Assembly: GCA_000634215.1 (NCBI GenBank)
Contig: JFLX01000001.1
Location: forward strand, 434,001 to 498,000
Length of the DNA: 64,000 nt
Reading direction: 5' to 3'
Origin: Prochlorococcus sp. scB243_495L20
GTDB lineage: Bacteria; Cyanobacteriota; Cyanobacteriia; PCC-6307; Cyanobiaceae
Positions within the stretch are counted from its first letter, which is position 1, and the number at the start of each line of letters is the position of its first letter. The position numbers and the translations under genes were made by a program. This document shows positions 18,916-28,606 of this stretch, in pieces. Under the pieces are notes generated by a model. The model was not told the origin of the DNA and ran no database searches. It worked only from the letters and a program-made list of their open reading frames with translations.

Positions 18916-18941
18916 AATTCTTTTAGTTTAGATTGTTAGTA

Positions 18942-19946
18942 TTAGACTGGCTTTTCAAGTAAAATCGCATCTCCGGAATTTTCTACTGCACTCTCTATAA
19001 AATCAGCAATTTTTAATGCTCTTGAGGCTTGCTCACCATCCACCTCAGGTATTTCTTTGCCCTGAACGCACTTAAGAAAATGCTCCAATTCTGCATAAAG
19101 TGGCTCAATGGAGGTTGTGCTAACTTCTTCAACATATCCGTCATTTCTATAAACTAATTCTCCATGTTCTGCAGTGTATGATTCATGAGACTTTCTATGG
19201 ATTTGAAGAGAGTGATTTAAAAAATCAGTTTCTACTAGTCCATTTTGGCAGTGAGCACTTAAACTCCTAATTTTTTTGTGACTCATTTTACTGGCAGTCA
19301 AGCTTGCAATAACATTATTTTTAAAAACCAAGGTAGCATTGACATAATCTATTAATCCTTCACTATTTCTGCCTCCAACTGCCGCTAATTTTTGTATCTT
19401 AGAGTTGACTAATTCTAAAATTAGATCAATGTCATGGATCATTAAATCCATTACTACAGATACATCATTTGCTCTATCTGCATGAGGACTATGTCTTCTT
19501 GCTTCCAAAACAACAATTTCTTCATTATGAACTATTTTATTTAATTCTCTAAAAGCAGGATTAAATCTTTCAATATGCCCAACTTGTAATAGACAGTTAC
19601 TTGCATTAGCGGCCTCTATTAAAGATTTTGCTTCTAATTCATTAGCTGCAATTGGTTTTTCAATAAGAACGTTAGTACCTCCCTTAAGACAATCTAGTCC
19701 TACTTTTTGATGAAGTAGTGTTGGGACAGCGATACAGATAGCATCAACTTTTGGAATTAAGTCTTTATAGTCTTTGAACCATTCACATTGGAATTGCTCA
19801 ATAGCTAATTTGCCTCTCTCTTCATTTGGATCTGCAACTCCAATGAGATTTGCATCTTTGAGCAAACTTAGTACTCGAGCATGATGCCAACCCATATTCC
19901 CTATACCTATGACTCCAACCTTTACTGGTGATGAGGTTGGCTGCAT
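18942..19946 (-). CDS. Gfo/Idh/MocA family oxidoreductase
   Basis: A 334-residue NAD(P)-dependent dehydrogenase. The Rossmann motif GVIGIGNMGWHH is at about 11-22, the EKPIAANELEAK lysine motif at about 96-107, and a conserved HDIDLI motif lies near 169. It belongs to the family of sugar or inositol dehydrogenases, and the substrate cannot be told from sequence. It is transcribed from the opposite strand to psbK. A 50-base gap separates it from the upstream CBS-domain gene, so the two could be cotranscribed. Confidence 0.87.
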   Translation of the reverse strand: MQPTSSPVKVGVIGIGNMGWHHARVLSLLKDANLIGVADPNEERGKLAIEQFQCEWFKDYKDLIPKVDAICIAVPTLLHQKVGLDCLKGGTNVLIEKPIAANELEAKSLIEAANASNCLLQVGHIERFNPAFRELNKIVHNEEIVVLEARRHSPHADRANDVSVVMDLMIHDIDLILELVNSKIQKLAAVGGRNSEGLIDYVNATLVFKNNVIASLTASKMSHKKIRSLSAHCQNGLVETDFLNHSLQIHRKSHESYTAEHGELVYRNDGYVEEVSTTSIEPLYAELEHFLKCVQGKEIPEVDGEQASRALKIADFIESAVENSGDAILLEKPV

Positions 19947-19996
19947 AATTTCAAATCCATATATTAATTATCATTATCCTCTATAGGAAGCCACAT

Positions 19997-21265
19997 TTAG
20001 CTTTTGGGAAGAATAATTTTAACACGATCAATTTTTGGACCTGACATAGAAATAACTTCAAATTTAATATTACTAAAATCTAAAACATCGCCAATCTTTG
20101 GAACCATTTGAAATTTTTCTAGCAGAAATCCAGCAAGGGTATGATAGTCTGCTCCTTCTGGAATAGAACATCCTAACTTTTTATTGATATCTATAATTTC
20201 TGATTTTCCCGCTATTGACCATTTTTTAGAGAAATTATCTAACATTCTCATATCTGAATAAATTCTATTATTGAGCATTTCCTCTCCAACTATTTCGCCA
20301 TTTAGATCAGCTGCAGTTATGAGTCCCTCTGTCCCACCGTGTTCATCAACTACTAGTAAGAACGGATTGTAGTCTCTTACTATTGGAAATATTTCTGCTA
20401 ATGAACATGTTTCTATTATTTTTGTTACTGGTAAAAGGAATGGCTCTAATAATGTATCGGCTTCCATTTCACCTTTTGATATTGGCTTAGCTAGATAACG
20501 CAAATCTAATACACCCAATACATCATCTAAAGACTCACCAATCACAAAGAAGCGAGCATGTCGAGTTTTATCAACTTGTTTCATTAGTTCTGAAAAGGTG
20601 ATATTTTTTGGCAAAGTTACCATTTCAGATCTTGGAATCATCACTTCTTTAACCTGCGTATCTTTTAAAGCAAAAACTCCTTCAAGAATATTCTTCTCAT
20701 CTGGTTTTAAACCTGTTACATTATCTGTCTCTATGAGAGTTTCTAATTCTCCAGCAGATAAACCCGAGTTTAAAGAATCCCATTTGTTATTTAAATTGAA
20801 CAAGCCTAAACATGCGCTAGCAAAGAATTCTATTGTTTTCACAATAGGATTCATGGCTTTTCTTACGGCATCGAATATTGTAGTTAACTTTAAAGCAGCA
20901 GATTCTGGATTGTTAATTACTAAAGCTTTTGGGATTAATCCAGAAACAAGAGTAACAACCAAAACAACAATTAAAAATAGTAGAAGATCATAAAATCTAT
21001 TTGATAAAATATTTCTTTTCCAATAATCATTAGCCAGGTTATTGCTGAGCCATCCAATCGCAATTAATGAAATTGTCACTCCAAATTGAGAAGCAATTAA
21101 TGAAGATCTAAAGCGTTTTTGAATTTTTAAAATTGCAAATGCTCCCTTCTTTTTTTCTTCTATTAACCTTAAAACTTTACTTGGCCTTATTAATAAAAAA
21201 GAGAGTTCACTCGCCGCGAAAAAAGCTGGTAAAAATAAAAGAAATAAAAGTAGAGTTATTTTCAT
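19997..21265 (-). CDS. CNNM/CorC-type membrane protein with CBS domains
   Basis: A 422-residue protein. Residues about 1-180 form a DUF21 domain with several membrane helices (LLLFLLFLPAFFAASELSFLLI at the N-terminus). Residues about 210-330 are paired CBS domains (VMIPRSEMVTLP and GTEGLITAADL), and the C-terminus is a CorC/HlyC domain. Such proteins are linked to magnesium or other metal handling; the role here is inferred from family. It is next to tRNA-Met, about 20 bases away. Confidence 0.88.
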   Translation of the reverse strand: MKITLLLFLLFLPAFFAASELSFLLIRPSKVLRLIEEKKKGAFAILKIQKRFRSSLIASQFGVTISLIAIGWLSNNLANDYWKRNILSNRFYDLLLFLIVVLVVTLVSGLIPKALVINNPESAALKLTTIFDAVRKAMNPIVKTIEFFASACLGLFNLNNKWDSLNSGLSAGELETLIETDNVTGLKPDEKNILEGVFALKDTQVKEVMIPRSEMVTLPKNITFSELMKQVDKTRHARFFVIGESLDDVLGVLDLRYLAKPISKGEMEADTLLEPFLLPVTKIIETCSLAEIFPIVRDYNPFLLVVDEHGGTEGLITAADLNGEIVGEEMLNNRIYSDMRMLDNFSKKWSIAGKSEIIDINKKLGCSIPEGADYHTLAGFLLEKFQMVPKIGDVLDFSNIKFEVISMSGPKIDRVKIILPKS

Positions 21266-21283
21266 TCAATGACAAATGAATAA

Positions 21284-21356
21284 TGGGGGTGGCGAGGATC
21301 GAACTCGCCTTAGCCAAATTATGAGTTTGGTGCATTCACCAGATTGCTACACCCCC
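21284..21356 (-). tRNA. tRNA-Met (CAT), elongator type
   Basis: The minus strand folds to a 73-nt cloverleaf with acceptor GGGGGTG / CACCCCC, anticodon stem CCAAA/TTTGG and loop CTCATAA, so the anticodon is CAT. The T arm holds GGCGAGTTCGATCCTCGCC. The discriminator is A and CCA is not encoded. The C1-A72 mismatch and GGG-CCC anticodon stem of initiators are absent, so it is either elongator Met or Ile2 with a lysidine-modified CAU. I favour Met. Confidence 0.88.
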
Positions 21357-21497
21357 ATGGGAATTTATGTAATTTTAATTACATTGAATTTCAATATACA
21401 ATATAAAAATAATATTTCAAAAAACACCTCATTAGGAAGTTTTTGTGAGATTTCTTTTTTTTCTCCTAATCTTTAAATATAAATTAAACTTTTACTA

Positions 21498-22058
21498 ATG
21501 GGCAAATTTTCGGATAAGTATGATTTAAATAAAGCAAAATTGTTAAAACAGTTAATTGAAAAATCTTACAAAAAAGGAAATTTCACTTTATCTTCAGGAA
21601 AAAAAAGCAGTCATTACTTGAACTGTAAACCAGTTTCATTAAATGGCGCAGGCTTAAACTTAATAAGTGAATTATTTTTAGATTTAAAGGATTCAAGGTC
21701 AAAAGCTGTAGCAGGATTGACATTAGGTGCAGACCCTATAGTAAGTGGATTAATTGTTAAAGCAGCTTTGAATGGACTAGACCTTGATGGTTTAATAATT
21801 AGGAAAGAAATCAAACAATACGGTACCAAAGCTGGAATAGAGGGCCCTATATTAAAAGAAGGAACTTTGGTAACTGTCTTAGAGGATGTGGTTACAACTG
21901 CTGGTTCAGTAATAAAAGCTATAAAAAAATTACGAGAAAACAATTATGTTGTTGAGGAAGTTTTGTCTATAGTTGATAGGCAAGAAGGGGGATTAGAAGC
22001 CCTTGAAGATGAAAATGTTAAATTAAAGAGTCTTTTTACAATAAAAGACTTTTTATAA
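21498..22058 (+). CDS. pyrE: orotate phosphoribosyltransferase
   Basis: PyrE joins orotate and PRPP to form OMP in pyrimidine synthesis. The PRPP-binding motif [14 protein letters not shown] is near residues 124-137 and the N-terminal [13 protein letters not shown] motif is near 29-41. The 186-residue length is slightly short but usual for cyanobacteria. It is followed 10 bases later by ygfZ, and the two are probably cotranscribed. Confidence 0.95.
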   Translation: MGKFSDKYDLNKAKLLKQLIEKSYKKGNFTLSSGKKSSHYLNCKPVSLNGAGLNLISELFLDLKDSRSKAVAGLTLGADPIVSGLIVKAALNGLDLDGLIIRKEIKQYGTKAGIEGPILKEGTLVTVLEDVVTTAGSVIKAIKKLRENNYVVEEVLSIVDRQEGGLEALEDENVKLKSLFTIKDFL

Positions 22059-22068
22059 TTATTTCAAA

Positions 22069-22905
22069 ATGCAAGATATAAAAAAAAAGTTTTGGCTTGA
22101 AAAATTTGATTTTTTTTCAATTACTGGAAAAGATGCCAGAAAATTTTTGAATGGAATAACAACTGGTAATATTCTTAATTCAGAAAATAAAGTTATCAAA
22201 ACTTGTTGGTTAACTCCAAATGGAGTTCTAAGGTCATTAATTGAAATTATTTTTTTAGAAAGAAGCTTAGAAGTAATTATCTTGGCGGGTAACACAAATG
22301 AAATAATTGATTACTTTAATCAAATTATTTTTCCAGCGGACGATGTACTTCTGAGTGAACCTTCCTTGATAAATAGAATTCAGGAAATTGATGAATCTAG
22401 TTCATGGAGAAACTACCAGCCTATTTTCTTCAAAACAGAAGATAAAGAATTAGAAATGTATAAAAATAAACTAAATTTACTAAATCCCAATGATTTAAAA
22501 CTTTGGAAGATTAATCAGGCAATACCCTCATTAGAAATGGAAATAAATGGGAAAAATAATCCTCTTGAGCTTGGATTAAAAGATCTCATAGATTTTAATA
22601 AAGGTTGTTATTTAGGACAAGAAACAATGTCAAAAATAAAAAATGTTTCTTCCTTAAAACAGGAAATAAGAATTTGGAAATCAATTGAATCTAATTTGAA
22701 TTTAGACTTAGAAGATAAAAATTTATATATAAATTCTGCCAAGGATATTTCTGTAGGCAAAATCACTAGTTTTTTAAAATTAGATTCTCAAATAAAAGGA
22801 TTAGCTATGATAAAAAGAAAATATTTAGAGGAAGGAAATTATTTTTTTTCAGCAATTTTTGGAAAAATTATTATAAATAAATCTGTGGGATCAATTTTTC
22901 TTTAA
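22069..22905 (+). CDS. ygfZ: YgfZ/GcvT-like folate-binding protein
   Basis: A 278-residue protein of the YgfZ family, which helps build or repair Fe-S clusters with folate. The signature KGCYLGQETMSKI is at about 180-192; its cysteine is the conserved functional residue. The N-terminus has FFSITGKDARKFLNGIT, typical of the GcvT-like fold. It follows pyrE closely and converges on the RecB-like gene with a 15-bp overlap. Confidence 0.88.
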   Translation: MQDIKKKFWLEKFDFFSITGKDARKFLNGITTGNILNSENKVIKTCWLTPNGVLRSLIEIIFLERSLEVIILAGNTNEIIDYFNQIIFPADDVLLSEPSLINRIQEIDESSSWRNYQPIFFKTEDKELEMYKNKLNLLNPNDLKLWKINQAIPSLEMEINGKNNPLELGLKDLIDFNKGCYLGQETMSKIKNVSSLKQEIRIWKSIESNLNLDLEDKNLYINSAKDISVGKITSFLKLDSQIKGLAMIKRKYLEEGNYFFSAIFGKIIINKSVGSIFL

Positions 22906-24309
22906 TCGATTTTTTATTAAATATTCTGCAATTTGTAGAGTAGCAAAACAATCATCTTTGTTATATTGGATAATTTTCTTTAAAAATATTTGGTTTTCTG
23001 TAATTTGATATTGAATCCACCAATAAAGTGCCTTAGAGCCACTTACATTTTTCTGAGACCATTCAAATCCAAGCCAATTAGAAACATTTTTTAAGCCATA
23101 TTTTCTTAGTGGTAATATCCAAGACTTTCTTATTAAGTTATGCAGGTCAATAAATCTGGAGGAAAGTGAATGAATTTCTTCAAAACTAAAATTTAGTTCT
23201 TTAGCAATATTAATTATTGATATTTTTTCAGTTTCTCCGTAATGTAAGACTGGCCACTCCTTGTGTGAAAAAAGTATTTTAATAATTTGTCTGCGAGATT
23301 CTCCTTTATTGTTTTTAAGATTTAAGATTGGTTCATAAATAAGATCTTCTTTTTTTATAGACAAATTATTTACTTTTAAAAATCCATATAAAAAATCATG
23401 CTTTTCATCTGGATTTGACTCAATATCAAATATATAAAATCCCGAACATATTTTTTCAAATAGATCTTCCGTATTATTTTTATTAGAAATTAAATAGGGT
23501 TCTCCAGAGATATATGCTTGTGCTTGCTTTACAAATATGGATGCTTTTTCATACTTCTGATCTTTGAATTTAGACAATTTCTCTCCAAGTTGTTTTTCGC
23601 TGTACGAAGCTAATGTTTGGGTATTAGTTATTCCATTTTCTTTGAGTAACGAGGCCGTTTTGGACCCTATTCCATCTATATCTGTTAGATATCCATTTTC
23701 TTTTGCTTCTTTGTCACAAAATTTTTGCCAAGAACAAATAGTACATTTTTTTCTATCTTGAGTTATTTCAGGTATAAATCCCTGCAAGCATTCATTCAAA
23801 TCTAATAAAACATTTAAAACTTTTTTTCTTAATTTTTTATTTATATAAATTTCTTCAACTTTAACTTTTTTATAAAAAGTTGAAATTACTAATCCTTTCT
23901 CAATTTTAGATTCTTGAAAAGATTCCAAAAGCATAGAACAAAAAGCTAAGTCGAATAAATGTTCTTTAGTTGTTTTGTGGCCTAACTTGTAAACAGCAGG
24001 TAAATATTTATATTGTCCCCATTTACTTTTACCTTTAGTCTTTAAAAGTAATTGTGGAAGTATCTCTGCGTTTATATTTTGGAAAAGATTTCCTTTGATT
24101 TTTAATCCAATTACCCCTTGATAACCATTCTCACAGGCTTTTAATCCTGAATATATTTCACCATTACAAAATTCAGAGAAAATTTGAAACTGATTAATTT
24201 TATCTATAGCTTTATGGGGAGACCAAACTTCATAAGATTTTTTACCCTTAAAATCGAGCCATGCTTTTCTTTTGCATCTTGTAAAACTTTTTAAATAGTG
24301 AGAATTCAA
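22891..24309 (-). CDS. TM0106-family RecB-like nuclease
   Basis: A 472-residue protein. The first half is a RecB/PD-(D/E)XK-type region ending in a cysteine cluster (KKCTICSWQKFCDKEA, near 195). Next comes a helix-hairpin-helix segment (DIDGIGSKTASLLKENGI). The C-terminal part is an RNase H-like exonuclease domain, with FDIESNPDEKHDF and YNKDDCFATLQIAEYL. The conserved Asp and Glu residues are present, so it looks active. The start is a TTG (NSHYLKSFTRCKRKAWLDFKG), where family homology begins. The cellular role is unknown. Confidence 0.84.
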   Translation of the reverse strand: MNSHYLKSFTRCKRKAWLDFKGKKSYEVWSPHKAIDKINQFQIFSEFCNGEIYSGLKACENGYQGVIGLKIKGNLFQNINAEILPQLLLKTKGKSKWGQYKYLPAVYKLGHKTTKEHLFDLAFCSMLLESFQESKIEKGLVISTFYKKVKVEEIYINKKLRKKVLNVLLDLNECLQGFIPEITQDRKKCTICSWQKFCDKEAKENGYLTDIDGIGSKTASLLKENGITNTQTLASYSEKQLGEKLSKFKDQKYEKASIFVKQAQAYISGEPYLISNKNNTEDLFEKICSGFYIFDIESNPDEKHDFLYGFLKVNNLSIKKEDLIYEPILNLKNNKGESRRQIIKILFSHKEWPVLHYGETEKISIINIAKELNFSFEEIHSLSSRFIDLHNLIRKSWILPLRKYGLKNVSNWLGFEWSQKNVSGSKALYWWIQYQITENQIFLKKIIQYNKDDCFATLQIAEYLIKNRLKKN

Positions 24310-24388
24310 ATTTTTTTTAAGGGCAGTTTTAAAATTTACTCATATAAATTAGTATAGATAATTAAAAGAAATCAAGGAAATTTGAAAT

Positions 24389-25843
24389 TTGACAGCTGAC
24401 AAATTAGATAAGATAAAATTTGGAACTGATGGTTGGAGAGGAATTATTGGTTTTGACTTTAACCTGTCCAATCTTTCAAGAGTTATTGTCGCTGCATGTC
24501 AGGAGTTGCATTATCAATACTATAAAGAAGTTAATTCAAAGAAAATTATTATTGGATATGATCGTAGATTTATGGCTTGTGAATTCGCCAAGCAAATAGT
24601 GCCTTTTGTAAGAGGATGTGGTTTTGAACCGATCTTATCTGATAGCTTTGTGACAACACCCTCTTGTAGTTTCTATGCTAAAGAAGTCGGTTGTCTTGGA
24701 GCGTTAGTAATTACAGCAAGTCATAATCCATATAATTGGCTAGGTCTGAAAATAAAGAGCTTTAATGGATGTTCTGTTGACGAATCTTTTACAAGTGAAG
24801 TTGAAAAAAGATTAATCCTTGGAAATTCAATTGAAAAAATAGATGGTATTAATCAATTGGTAGATATTAAGAAATTTCATTTAGATAGAATTAAATCCCT
24901 TTTTGATATTGACTATATTTCCAAGAGATTAAAAAAAATGAAATTGAGAATTTTTGTAGATTCTATGCATGGTGCAGCTGCAAATTGTATGGCTGAAATT
25001 TTTGCTTCTAATGATTTAGAAGTTATTTCAGAAATCAGGAAAGATGCTGATCCTTTTTTTGGAGGAAACCCTCCTGAACCTCTTTTGAATTATGCAGATA
25101 ATCTAAAACAAATACTAATGAAAAATTCAACAAATGAAGTTAAAACTTTAGGAATTATATTTGATGGTGATGGTGATAGAATTGCGGCAATTGATGAAAA
25201 AGGAAGATACTCTAGTACCCAAGATTTACTCCCATACTTTATTAGCTATTTGGGCGAAATTAAAAATAATTCTTATCCAGTTTTAAAGACTGTTAGTGGT
25301 TCAGATATTATTAAAAATATATCAGAGAGTCAAAATAGAGATGTTTTTGAACTTCCAGTTGGCTTTAAATATATTGCTGAAAAAATGATTAAAGAAAAAA
25401 TATTTATTGGAGGAGAGGAATCTGGGGGAGTTGGTTTTGGTGACTTTATGCCTGAAAGAGATGCTCTATATGCAGCGATGGTTTTATTAAATGGAATTGC
25501 TGAAAAATCTCAATATTTATATGAAACCTTAGATGAAATTCAAGAAGATTTTGGGCCAAGTTTTTATAAAAGAATTGATATTAAATTTCCAAATCAGTCA
25601 GAAAAAAATAACGTAAAAGAATTTATCATAGATAATATTCCTGAGAATATTAATAATCACAAGTTAAAAAGTATCTCAAAGATCGATGGAATAAAGTTGA
25701 GAATTGATAAAAATTTTTGGCTTCTTTTTAGGTTTTCAGGAACGGAACCTCTCTTAAGGTTATATTGTGAAGCACCAAAAGAATCTTATCTAATTGAGGT
25801 ATTAGAGTGGGGTCAAGAATTTATAAATTTGGCAGGAAAATAA
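24389..25843 (+). CDS. phosphohexomutase (phosphoglucomutase/phosphomannomutase family)
   Basis: Alpha-D-phosphohexomutase of 484 residues. The phosphoserine is Ser111 in VITASHNPYNW; the metal loop DGDGDR is at 259-264; GEESGG and RFSGTEPLLRLY mark domains 3 and 4. It interconverts glucose or mannose 1- and 6-phosphates; which sugar is unclear. The start is a TTG with a good AAGGAA Shine-Dalgarno about ten bases ahead, and KIKFGTDGWRG follows at residues 8-18. It sits three bases ahead of rdgB. Confidence 0.92.
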   Translation: MTADKLDKIKFGTDGWRGIIGFDFNLSNLSRVIVAACQELHYQYYKEVNSKKIIIGYDRRFMACEFAKQIVPFVRGCGFEPILSDSFVTTPSCSFYAKEVGCLGALVITASHNPYNWLGLKIKSFNGCSVDESFTSEVEKRLILGNSIEKIDGINQLVDIKKFHLDRIKSLFDIDYISKRLKKMKLRIFVDSMHGAAANCMAEIFASNDLEVISEIRKDADPFFGGNPPEPLLNYADNLKQILMKNSTNEVKTLGIIFDGDGDRIAAIDEKGRYSSTQDLLPYFISYLGEIKNNSYPVLKTVSGSDIIKNISESQNRDVFELPVGFKYIAEKMIKEKIFIGGEESGGVGFGDFMPERDALYAAMVLLNGIAEKSQYLYETLDEIQEDFGPSFYKRIDIKFPNQSEKNNVKEFIIDNIPENINNHKLKSISKIDGIKLRIDKNFWLLFRFSGTEPLLRLYCEAPKESYLIEVLEWGQEFINLAGK

Positions 25844-25845
25844 GG

Positions 25846-26421
25846 ATGAAAAATTTATTTTTAGCAAGTAAGAATAAAGGAAAAATTGAAGAATATAAGA
25901 AATTGCTTGCTGGAGTTAATTGTAAATTGTTACTCCAGCCAGAATCATTAGAAGTTGAAGAGGATGGACTGACATTTAAAGATAATGCAATTAAAAAAGC
26001 GAGTGAAGTTTCGAGAAAAACGAATAATTTTTCTATAGCAGATGATTCAGGAATTTGTATTGAAGCGCTAGGTGGTAAGCCTGGCATTTACTCATCTAGA
26101 TATGCTGAAAATGATCAGCAGAGAATTGAACGAGTTTTAAGAGAACTTGATGGAGTTCAAAATAGAAGTGCTTTCTTTATTGCAAATATTTGTGTTTGTT
26201 CCCCAAATGGTGAAGTGATTATTGAATCTGAGGCCAAATGTCATGGCAATATCATATTAAACCCCAGAGGAAAAAGTGGTTTTGGGTATGACCCAATTTT
26301 TGAGGAGAGTTCTACCAGATTAACTTTCGCAGAAATGAATAATGATATTAAAGACTCTTGTAGTCATAGAGGTAAAGCATTAAAAAAAATTATTCCAGAT
26401 TTAATTGAAATTTTTTCTTAA
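25846..26421 (+). CDS. rdgB: XTP/dITP pyrophosphatase (RdgB/HAM1 family)
   Basis: RdgB removes XTP, ITP and dITP from nucleotide pools. The nucleotide-binding SKNKGKIEEYKKLL is at residues 6-19, the ADDSGICIEALGGKPGIYS segment near 65-83, and GFGYDPIF near 144-151. I chose the ATG at 25846, two bases after the phosphohexomutase stop, over an upstream GTG-like start inside that gene. This gives 191 residues, the usual length. GG lies just ahead of the start. Confidence 0.95.
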   Translation: MKNLFLASKNKGKIEEYKKLLAGVNCKLLLQPESLEVEEDGLTFKDNAIKKASEVSRKTNNFSIADDSGICIEALGGKPGIYSSRYAENDQQRIERVLRELDGVQNRSAFFIANICVCSPNGEVIIESEAKCHGNIILNPRGKSGFGYDPIFEESSTRLTFAEMNNDIKDSCSHRGKALKKIIPDLIEIFS

Positions 26422-26423
26422 AT

Positions 26424-27947
26424 TCATTTAATCCAAGATCCATGAAGGCCATGAGGAATTGAAATGGGTAATTCATAAACAGCTAATTCTTTTAAGTCTT
26501 TTGCGTCTAATATCACTAAATCGCTTCCTCTTCTTTTTCCGTTCCATAGAAGTATAAATAAAAATCCCTCATCTTCTTTTGAAGAGTTATCTGATGGAAC
26601 CATAATTGGTTCACTAACAAATCCACTTGGACCTGCTGACCAATAAATTTCTTCTTTAGAAGTTAAATTTATTTTTTTTATTGCTTGAAGTGGAGCGTTC
26701 CCCAGTTTTTGAGATGTGCTTGCCATCCAACTAAAAGTTGCTTTTAATCCCAAGTATTTAGGATTAACAACAGCAAATTCACAACATTGTTCACTGAAAG
26801 TTTCAAGTTCACAAGTTTTTGTCTTTAGATCGATAATTGATCTTTTCAGTTTTCCTTCTGGATATTTATCAAAGTCAATATCCCTAAAATTCTCTTCTGG
26901 ACCAACTGATGGGAAATCATCATAAAAAATACTATCTAATACGATTTTGGAATCTTTTTCAAATGCGTTTACATGATGAAAAACGAATCCTTCTGGAGCA
27001 TCTATTGTTAAAGGAGGCTGTCCTCTAAATAATCCACTTTCTCTGGGGATGATAAAAAACTTTGCCTTTTTATTTGGGTTTGACTTTAGACATTGTGCTG
27101 CTCCTCTTTGACCCATTACAAATGGAAGAGGATTGAAATCAATAGCATTCTGTAAAAATATTGCCCAATTTGTTGTTATTGCGAAATCATGAAGGAATGC
27201 AAAGCCATTAAAGGTATCTTTTCTGTCAAAGATGAGATCTCCAGAATTTGTACCAGCATTATCAAATTCCATTAATCTAATAGTACTTTTTGGCCCAGTT
27301 TGTACTCCAAAAGTGACTAAAAGTTCTGAAGATGCATTTGAGTTTAGGTCTGTTTTGGGATGAGCACTAAATGCTTCGTTAGGCTTGAGAACTCCTCTTA
27401 ATGATGTTAAACCAATAGTGTCAAGACTATCAGGATCCATTGCATGTGGACCAGCTGCTTCCCATAATGCGAGAATTTCATCTCCTAATTTAATGACATG
27501 TGTATTAGCGATATTCTTGAATTTTAAATCTAATGCATTATTTAAAATTCCTCCATTTTTTTGTGTTCCAAAAACACCTCTATAAATAAATTTATCTATT
27601 TTTTCTTCTTCCAAATAGCCTTTAGTTTTAACAAATCTATTTGTTAAGAATGGCTGACCGTTCTCGAATTTTATGGATGTTATCATCCCATCACCATCAA
27701 ATGGATGATGAACCCATTGTCCACCTCTCTCTAATATTCCTGGTCCATTTCTTAATAATGTTCCATTTAAATTTTTAATATTATTACCTTTGCTAATTTT
27801 TAGAGGCTCTTTAGTTAGCTCCTTTTCTACATTTTGATAAGCACTTGACCAATCTTCTTTTTTAAAAATATTAAATTTATCAATTTTTTTATCTTGTAAA
27901 TTAGTCACAACAAAATAATCACTTAGTCTATCTTCGCCAAAATTCAA
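26424..27947 (-). CDS. carotenoid oxygenase (RPE65/CCD family)
   Basis: A 507-residue beta-propeller iron(II) dioxygenase that cleaves carotenoids or apocarotenoids. Four iron-binding histidine regions are visible: HHPFDGDGMITS (about 83-94), AFLHDFAITTN (about 244), FVFHHVNAFEKD (about 305-316) and IPHGLHGSWI at the C-terminus. The first possible start is a TTG at 27947; a GTG at 27908 is an alternative, and the family region begins after either. Products are unknown. Confidence 0.9.
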   Translation of the reverse strand: MNFGEDRLSDYFVVTNLQDKKIDKFNIFKKEDWSSAYQNVEKELTKEPLKISKGNNIKNLNGTLLRNGPGILERGGQWVHHPFDGDGMITSIKFENGQPFLTNRFVKTKGYLEEEKIDKFIYRGVFGTQKNGGILNNALDLKFKNIANTHVIKLGDEILALWEAAGPHAMDPDSLDTIGLTSLRGVLKPNEAFSAHPKTDLNSNASSELLVTFGVQTGPKSTIRLMEFDNAGTNSGDLIFDRKDTFNGFAFLHDFAITTNWAIFLQNAIDFNPLPFVMGQRGAAQCLKSNPNKKAKFFIIPRESGLFRGQPPLTIDAPEGFVFHHVNAFEKDSKIVLDSIFYDDFPSVGPEENFRDIDFDKYPEGKLKRSIIDLKTKTCELETFSEQCCEFAVVNPKYLGLKATFSWMASTSQKLGNAPLQAIKKINLTSKEEIYWSAGPSGFVSEPIMVPSDNSSKEDEGFLFILLWNGKRRGSDLVILDAKDLKELAVYELPISIPHGLHGSWIK

Positions 27948-27980
27948 CTGAATTGTGGCTGATTCGAAAAAATTCCTTTT

Positions 27981-28586
27981 TTATTGTTTTTCTAACATTC
28001 CTTTACTGCTTGGAATTGAATTAGATCTTCTTGGATCTATCTCGGTAGCCATTCTCATTGCTCTTGAAAAAGATTTAAAGCACGCCTCAACTATGTGATG
28101 TGAATTACTTCCTCGTATTTGGTTAATATGCAGTGTAATACCGCTGTTATTTACAAAGGCAATAAAAAATTCTCTTACTAGTTCAGTATCATAATTTCCT
28201 ATTCTAGGGGCTTTTAATTGAAGATCATAAGATAGATGGGGTCTACCAGAGCAATCTAAAGTGACTTGAACTAATGCTTCATCTAATGGGGCAAAGAAAT
28301 GTCCAAATCTGCTTATTCCTTTTCTTTCTCCCAAGGCTTTTGAAAATGCTTTGCCTAGTGCGATTCCTACATCTTCATTTGTATGATGATCATCAATATG
28401 AGTATCTCCAATTGCTTTTATTTTTAAATCGAACAAACCATGACTCGATATTTGATGAAGCATATGATCTAAGAATGGTATCCCGGTATCGATCTCAGAA
28501 ATACCATTGCCATCTAAGTTTATAAATACAGAAATATCTGTTTCATTCGTTTTTCTTTTTATTTCAGATTGCCTTAGAGATGACAT
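27981..28586 (-). CDS. hisB: imidazoleglycerol-phosphate dehydratase
   Basis: HisB dehydrates imidazole glycerol phosphate in histidine synthesis. Metal-binding histidine motifs are clear: [16 protein letters not shown] (about 40-55), [14 protein letters not shown] (about 64-77) and [18 protein letters not shown] near the C-terminus. Length 201 is typical of the monofunctional enzyme. It follows fabI on the same strand with a 20-base gap. Confidence 0.97.
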   Translation of the reverse strand: MSSLRQSEIKRKTNETDISVFINLDGNGISEIDTGIPFLDHMLHQISSHGLFDLKIKAIGDTHIDDHHTNEDVGIALGKAFSKALGERKGISRFGHFFAPLDEALVQVTLDCSGRPHLSYDLQLKAPRIGNYDTELVREFFIAFVNNSGITLHINQIRGSNSHHIVEACFKSFSRAMRMATEIDPRRSNSIPSSKGMLEKQ

Positions 28587-28606
28587 TTTTATGCAAAAAA
28601 CTTAGT

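Noticed and set aside
21284..21356. Initiator tRNA-fMet
   Set aside because: The acceptor is fully paired and the anticodon stem lacks the three G-C pairs of initiators.
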